Source: Chryseobacterium sp. G0201 (GTDB lineage Bacteria > Bacteroidota > Bacteroidia > Flavobacteriales > Weeksellaceae). Taken from it: a stretch of DNA of 64,000 nt. Below, in pieces: positions 61,301 through 64,000 of this stretch (positions are counted from its first letter, which is position 1; every line of letters begins with the position of its first letter). The DNA lies in NCBI RefSeq assembly GCF_003815655.1, contig NZ_CP033917.1:3658001-3722000 (forward strand), read 5' to 3'. Under the pieces are notes generated by a model. It ran no database searches, was not told where the DNA came from, and saw only the letters and a program-made list of their open reading frames with translations. A program made the translations under genes and the position numbers.

Positions 61301-62622
61301 TCAATGACTACTGTCTTTGATTTTTCGTCAACTACTGCGGAGGATTCTATCTTCCATTCCTTTTTCTCATAATCGAAATAGAAAACCTTTATATCTTTTG
61401 GAGAAATCAGTCCAAGACGGTTTTCATCATACGGCAACGATAATTTTAATTTCTTTGCAAGCTTGCCCGAAGTAATAGAAATTCTATATGCAGCGTTATT
61501 TAAAGTAACATTTTTAAGACCTTGTGCTGTAGATGGGAAATCCTTCTCACGAAGTTTTAAGATTTCCACAGAAGCCGACTTTGAAGTCTCTTTGTCAATT
61601 TTTACATCCAAATTTTCATAGCTTATATTATATTCGCTATCATTTGAAATTTCAATTTTTCTTGATGAGAAATAAGGTTTGTCGATTATTTTATAAGCTT
61701 TGACGGCTGCCGGGATTTTGTACGCCTGCATACTACCATCTGTGGAAACCGTAAAATGTCCCGATTTCTTATCCTGTTCGGTTAGCTCGAGGATTTTTTC
61801 GAACTCCCTGTTTTGAACGTTGATCTTCTCTTTGTTAATATAAACTGCACCTGATTGGAAGTTATTTCCTTTCACATATAATTTGTCCTCTGAAAGAACA
61901 GAGCTTACAATTACATTCTTATTAGTGGCTTTATTGTTTTCAAAGACAATCTTTAAATTCTTAACTTTATACTTTACCCCAGCAAGTGGCGTGTTGAACA
62001 ATATTGTATTTGTTCCCGTACGAAGTAAATCCGAACTGATCTCTTCACGCTGATGGTTCCACTGTGCATTAGGTACTATGATGTCCCCACCAAATGCTAT
62101 ATTGTGATTCAAAGACCGCGGAACAGAATGATAGGATGCTAACCCATAAAGATCGTATTCTAAATATGCCGTCTTTTTAGCATTCACTCTATCAGGTAAT
62201 TCAACGGTAAAAAAGTTGTCAGAAATTCTGTCTTCTTCTTTCTCAGAGAACGTTCCAATGGTTCCCTGCTTTTCTTTTGCATCGAAAACATGGTTTACAT
62301 CTGAAAAATTGTTGTCAAATTTTCCAATTACATTAGCATCTGTCTTTTCCTGCTTTTGTACTCCTTCTTTTTGAGTATGTTCAGATTGCTTATTTCCTGC
62401 TGATGTTAATTTTTCTCCGGTTATATCATCGGGAGGATCTTTAGCATCTGTTATGGAGGGCTCATTATCAAGATTTAATTTGTGCATTAAATCTCTTTTA
62501 AACGTCCGTATTTTCTGTCTGTCCTCTTTATTAAAGCTTGCGAAAACAAGCATACAAGTAAAGAAAAGAACAAAAAGACACGACTTCTTACTGATAGGAA
62601 GTTTTTTAAAATTGATTTTCAT
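52390..62622 (-). CDS. SpvB/RHS polymorphic toxin with C-terminal AHH nuclease
   Basis: A 3410-residue protein. An N-terminal signal/anchor helix (about 12-29) is followed by beta domains. The SpvB-type domain is near 470-620 (YPVIIPAGTNGMQPHLAITY). Six FG-GAP/VCBS-like calcium motifs DxNxDG occur (about 877, 969, 1670, 1774, 1864, 1964). RHS/YD repeats fill about 2250-3000, and the RHS core ends with LYYYGARYYNP and PNGK (about 3187). After PNGK comes a variable tip with a hydrophobic pre-toxin stretch and an AHH nuclease domain: HHIIPQQL (about 3314) and GNHPAYTKYI (about 3351). The shell should hold the toxic tip until delivery. It sits between a T9SS type A gene and an immunity gene. Confidence 0.9.
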   Translation of the reverse strand: MKINFKKLPISKKSCLFVLFFTCMLVFASFNKEDRQKIRTFKRDLMHKLNLDNEPSITDAKDPPDDITGEKLTSAGNKQSEHTQKEGVQKQEKTDANVIGKFDNNFSDVNHVFDAKEKQGTIGTFSEKEEDRISDNFFTVELPDRVNAKKTAYLEYDLYGLASYHSVPRSLNHNIAFGGDIIVPNAQWNHQREEISSDLLRTGTNTILFNTPLAGVKYKVKNLKIVFENNKATNKNVIVSSVLSEDKLYVKGNNFQSGAVYINKEKINVQNREFEKILELTEQDKKSGHFTVSTDGSMQAYKIPAAVKAYKIIDKPYFSSRKIEISNDSEYNISYENLDVKIDKETSKSASVEILKLREKDFPSTAQGLKNVTLNNAAYRISITSGKLAKKLKLSLPYDENRLGLISPKDIKVFYFDYEKKEWKIESSAVVDEKSKTVVIESDKDNDYINGIISVPESPVVNSFAPTSISGLKGGDPTSGMQLLAPPSPNQKGDAAMSYPVIIPAGTNGMQPHLAITYNSSKGNGWMGEGWDISGISGITLDTRWGTPTFENGYESEIYLLDGEMLIYEGDYLPHRHISTPGSMDITRQPRTAGKKNFYLRKNNNFTRIERYGSSPSTYTWVVTTTDGTKKYYGGNENGVNENAVVKANSGGIVQWGITKEIDTHNNNIKYTYLNKQFVQGMVPISGDNLNLEKGRQFHIDYIKYSGVNDADGPYTIHFSCKDPNRPDYSINTKDGLKRVEIERLDVIDIRHETNGIRNYYFTYTTGQFYKSLLKSISGPGVNYQLDYYNDTGNAVFGPDKFVNAPAPDAFSGTVNSALTPSRISADNNFEWGWSLRTGAGLGLFIPHRSGDKNFMVSGFVGESYPDIKRGQELLDFNGDGLVDILYRKRNGDNGIKLIPGSLDGNGNLEFSAPQMDVLNLKSNFTKTTGSTFNAGATVLINWWKMGFDFTKSWSESDSKTPVYLIDANSDGLPDVVKDDKVWFNKINPNGQPEMVTTSDMTENMVMKGSVPVPYTEPEDLDDDEGEEPVKAKNDVVKVWIAPKAGYITISDNISITDIQKTKARAVYSIEVKNPQNLPKNGRVFLTTLIGGNPNTAINVEHYNDYPGTPLGINNSSRIHVESGDKVYFRLHKKTGINYEVNTKPSVQYVNANGTKIVDSQDEELDDFMPNNLGYSEKYILNNQTKTLKFDYMGNGHIQIPGFTVPKLNDDVTFKITLSKAEVVNPTDITVVYSKTYNESSGPVNIEAVDTNFFVGPSIPGGYHLKFHVLSDSYMSKEIEWKNINVSEGSLNVLDVADYPSYYVRDFKKKFHVADLNNAPQGTNDYLILVNKTFTFAPSLEGSFLYVIKRGGHVLGKRWVKISNTGLTETSTNGYLDPILFYTGDPYQSVQLDDKINIVVYCNSQKDRAAYEALKMQLQNKIFNIYYGPNKQLWSSTVETALNTGEFNSISAVYHNWGQFIYNESKDVKKTSNSLTPPGGPRDIPTGPSGTTTPDYTINPDTPKDSYGALINNDFLDSPFGQFNYNFSSCSGITNEDQYAECVGNIVQTDFLNMANTNILAGFNPIVPLSTYYAKGDHGIVEKWINNGFQEQFSMASSFRDEESMTPFFVDDDPDEQDIEVQGNPNTSMYAIEKKQKSKAKTTNWGIGIPVVSTSTSELRGYGNINTQDFFDVNGDGYPDMLYRTESQLTNSLGGLKSGQGRNLENNPDSVISNNDSFQRTNTIAFNVSAVKTVGRNTTNSNSSSKPDTSAAWSGGTSFSDYPDSYDKGLKYWLDVNGDGLVDRVELQDGQVKYKLNYGTGLINNPYESFASLDSYASKPVGSTSVSIGGGLSGMISQTSSFSSGWGISGSLTGSSSTGSTKKSFQDVNGDGLIDLLTVDVNGNTSVSYNTGNKFAPAQGLSKTGGVINFANDSQTYNGALTLGGGFYINIPIVWLFGVTILYFRAGADMSGNIGVSMSEINKGLRDVNGDGYPDLVINNGNGLQVNYSKIGRTNKLSKVTEKTSNGTFTIDYEFTKPSYNDSHAKLVMKEVKILNPNVDSDAYTISTDDKNIVSHFKYENPKYDRRERTNYGFEKVITEDMNGTNVYRKTVQTFYNSNYFNNGTLRKSEIYSGTVLKGTSESTYKLYKYINNYSQLEEIPAAQFESYDTGGTQGNKIAVVIPTGSSNTTYENGGSITTSSVMTYNNKAQLTGYRYNSNVASANFYSAILYHNIPALTTKNILDIPSEIKVYDNANNIMRQRNADVDSNTGDLTKVTVKLNGSLSGETLLTYDAFGNVNTVTNPVGYKLTYEYDPLGKYVTKVTDSFGVYSSALYDPAWDAILESTDAAGNKMKYTYDALGRITSILGPKEVGISPYTVKYDYFITPYSTSGNLINLYGATTQNYDPDYPNNPIETIALADFTGKTVQVKKDIFIAGAEKMSVSGLTLFDIYGRPVKQYHPSFENKDAVLNKKLKLTLSPYSSSSLYDQLDRVIVDIDEDGNVTDTKYEIEGTSMKKTVSQLQNTNAQLKSETYNNAEGKTVLSVNYLAGQALASKYSYDAVGQLLLITDPENIGIKYDYDMGGRRITETHSDHGITRFSYDKAGQMLSRFTANLTGSGSGTPISYKYNLNRLIQINYPTLPNGASNPSNVNYQYGSAGNQTGRIAFKSDGTGETSYTYGNMGEVTSEYRKVSGYNIPTMNFTTAYDYDSWNRIKSIIYPDGERIRYKYDLGGNLKSIKSDQYGDYVKDIQYDEYEQRTKFINGNDTYSLYTYAPKTRFLDTHILKKDNYTTYLSNNYKYDFVGNIISNTNSGDITPNQLGGSYQLLYGYDSLNRLTHAVGAMLKDIKGDPVDPNNMNASYETTLTYTKSGGLNTKVQTQSVSGVTNTLNTYKHVYKYKKGTHQVSSVADQNTATDEGFKYDSNGNPINLSSTIGDKAMYWDEEDNMKAYFSKPEGIFQYYSYDNKGDRTIKYNLTEGSSLYQNGALINGTMVLSDYKIYPNSYIVITSDNMFTKHYFAGTQRIASRLGDNPGIFNRSASSPVTVDQPRNTTLEAENDLKIYLEKAGINGESIETEFGKNSAQTGLYYLHGDHLGTATFVTDDNAVATQFFLNLPFGETFVEQQIAGKYENPYKFNAKELDSETGLYYYGARYYNPRLSIWYGVDPLAIYNPVLENQFYGNGEHNGGVYYLGNLNPYIYTYQNPVRYVDPNGKQVDTVIDGLKKMWNGINPWAAVKATSDGPRVRSGEERFKEFRSGSIQAAKGSATAEVGHVVLDAAGLVDPTPISDTSNAIWYAFEGDFKNAAISGIAVAPYVGDAAKIEKYGGKIITQIQKHHIIPQQLYKLMPKIGDFILKNSGMNLKAIPNRFHGNHPAYTKYIKEGIEKLVEKNQFNKEGLEGLIKEANAEINKAYKEFETSGQSLNDYFKNKK

Positions 62623-62631
62623 GGTGCGATT

Positions 62632-64000
62632 TTATTCTACGATTAATTTGAAAGTTTTTATGATTTTACCGTTTTGGGTCAGATTGATTAGGTATGCGCT
62701 CTGTGTCGGTAAATGATTCACATAGTGTGTGGACTTTTGGTCAACTTTATCCAGGGCAACTAATCTTCCTGCACCGTCATAGATAGAGACAACAAGATTC
62801 TCCATTGCAGGAAAGCGGACTGTGAAATTTTGGCCAGCCTTTACTGGATTTGGATAGAGTACAATCTGATCAAGATCAAGGGAAAGACTGTTAGGATCTA
62901 TTGGATTTGCAAACGTTGAGTTACCATCCTTAACACCTTTAGTTTGGCTTACTGCAAAAGTAAATTGAGCGGTATCCGTATTCTCTTTAGCGGTGATAAA
63001 CTCAATCTTATTAAAGAAAACATAATTATCTATTTCAACGCCCTGTATTTTTCGTATTTCGCCGAATGTGTTTTTGAGAAACATCCAATAAATACTTGGC
63101 AAGGATTTGGGATTTAACAGCGATTTTTCAATTCTAACTTTGTAGTCACTATTCTGTGTTTTTGGGCCAACAAAATTGATCTCCCAATTCCTCTTCAAGA
63201 CATTAAAATTGCCATCCTGTTTAAAGTCAAGTTCTTTATTGTCATCCGACCAAATAATAAATTCATAATTGTTCAGCATGGATGCGTTTTCTGCATTCGT
63301 TCTATTAATGTCGTTTTTGCCTATTGCTAAGATTTGATCAGCAGTGTTCATGGATTGCTTCTGGTAAAGCTCATTTCCATCGTCTCTACCCAATCCTGTT
63401 GGTCTATATTTAAAATCCCCGTGTTTTTCCGGGTCCCAAATAACTTTTTCCTCACTGCTGAAATATTTTCCTTTTTCCAGGGAAACACCATACTTAATAG
63501 ATAGGTAAGAATGAATATTATTTAGTTCTGTTACCTTTGCGCGTTTGGGAATAAAAATCAATTCATAAAGATTTTGATCTTGAAATTTTATTTTCAGACT
63601 ATCCGATTTTCCTTTTTTTGGATCAGATCCACTTGTAAACGAAAAAATACTGGGTCGTTTGCGTAATTCTATATTTTTAGCGCCTCCAATTTCGTATCTA
63701 TTATTGGATAGGGATACATTTTTGTCTGAATTTTGCCAGATTGGGTCGCTCTCCTTAGAGGCATGAACAACACTAAGTGTATGGCTTTTATCCCGGCTGT
63801 ATTTAATATATTTTTTGATGAATTTATCCTTAATTCCGCAATGGAAGTTTAACAGATTTTCATCTTTACATTTTATACCATCACGAGCGGCACTGTTTGC
63901 TTTTTCCCATAGTTGTATGTCGGATTTCACTAATTGTGAAGAGACCGAAATGGAATATAAGAAAAATGGTACGAGGAAGATTCGGAGTGAGAAAAGTTTA
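62632..64000 (-). CDS. T9SS type A sorting-domain protein (5' end outside window)
   Basis: The frame runs on past GTG 63930 to the right edge, where it reads a signal-peptide-like stretch (FSLRIFLVPFFLYSISVSSQ), so the true start is beyond 64000. The body has YLSIKYGVSLEKGKY and RPTGLGRDDGNELYQKQS, as in the DUF8202-type proteins that precede SpvB/RHS genes in Chryseobacterium. The last ~75 residues are a type A sorting domain (LYPNPVKAGQNFTVRFP, VSIYDGAGRLV). It ends 9 bp before the RHS gene, so both share an operon. It may help present or export the RHS protein at the surface; this is inferred. Confidence 0.85.
   Translation of the reverse strand, partial: KLFSLRIFLVPFFLYSISVSSQLVKSDIQLWEKANSAARDGIKCKDENLLNFHCGIKDKFIKKYIKYSRDKSHTLSVVHASKESDPIWQNSDKNVSLSNNRYEIGGAKNIELRKRPSIFSFTSGSDPKKGKSDSLKIKFQDQNLYELIFIPKRAKVTELNNIHSYLSIKYGVSLEKGKYFSSEEKVIWDPEKHGDFKYRPTGLGRDDGNELYQKQSMNTADQILAIGKNDINRTNAENASMLNNYEFIIWSDDNKELDFKQDGNFNVLKRNWEINFVGPKTQNSDYKVRIEKSLLNPKSLPSIYWMFLKNTFGEIRKIQGVEIDNYVFFNKIEFITAKENTDTAQFTFAVSQTKGVKDGNSTFANPIDPNSLSLDLDQIVLYPNPVKAGQNFTVRFPAMENLVVSIYDGAGRLVALDKVDQKSTHYVNHLPTQSAYLINLTQNGKIIKTFKLIVE

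Noticed and set aside
52390..62622. Tc-complex (TcdB/TccC) insecticidal toxin
   Set aside because: The SpvB and RHS parts are similar, but no TcA or TcC partner genes are nearby, and the tip with adjacent immunity gene fits a polymorphic toxin.

Overview
The window looks like Bacteroidota, class Flavobacteriia, most likely a Chryseobacterium/Elizabethkingia-type genome. The reasons are the low GC, A-rich leaders instead of Shine-Dalgarno sites, promoters of the TAnnTTTG type, type IX secretion (T9SS) sorting domains, and a complete Bacteroidetes-style tra operon. No search could be run, so family names rest on recognition of motifs and gene order.

Layout. 1-1.2 kb is host chromosome: the end of a truncated, degenerate DEAD-box protein and two cold-shock-domain genes. 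A tRNA-Ser(UGA) gene follows at 1294-1378. From there to at least 49.9 kb runs an integrative conjugative element (ICE) of the broad CTnDOT type: tyrosine integrase (1.65-2.9 kb), divergent Xis-like and winged-helix regulators (2.9-3.5 kb), a decayed cargo patch (4.0-5.5 kb), a LytTR response regulator and RteC (5.5-7.8 kb), then an excision-type module (Xis-like HTH, DUF4099/DUF3945 protein, topoisomerase III), a histone H1-like gene, DUF1896 and a 1784-residue methylase-helicase fusion (8.2-18.4 kb). A TetR gene, a PorP/SprF protein and a 2057-residue T9SS-secreted repeat protein follow (18.5-26.3 kb). Mobilisation genes (VirD4-like mobC, relaxase mobB, mobA) flank a cargo island at 28.9-33.4 kb. 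A hairpin-dense putative oriT and a long leader (35.2-36.0 kb) precede the transfer operon, ParA-like traA to traQ (36.0-49.8 kb). From 49.9 kb to the right edge, on the minus strand, lies a polymorphic-toxin locus: a T9SS type A protein, a 3410-residue SpvB/RHS protein ending in an AHH-type nuclease, and three candidate immunity or accessory genes.

How it fits together. RteC would relay a signal to the excision operon; integrase, Xis-like proteins and topoisomerase III would excise the element at the tRNA; MobA/MobB would nick at the putative oriT; MobC would hand the DNA to the Tra channel. The ICE-borne giant T9SS protein and its PorP/SprF partner could help cells adhere during mating.

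Most interesting: (1) the cargo island between mobC and mobB, with a lipoprotein carrying a PD-(D/E)XK-like nuclease signature, an adjacent putative immunity protein, and a GG-leader peptide whose six cysteines have the inhibitor-cystine-knot spacing, next to a periplasmic TlpA-type oxidoreductase; (2) a TGGC-type direct repeat with exact 10-bp phasing at three places in the element (3.56, 28.6 and 35.55 kb), upstream of the xis-like gene, mobC and the tra leader; (3) a small repeat module shared by the DUF3945 protein and the C-terminus of its topoisomerase neighbour. No second copy of the tRNA 3' end was seen, so the right end of the ICE is probably outside the window or not marked by a long repeat.
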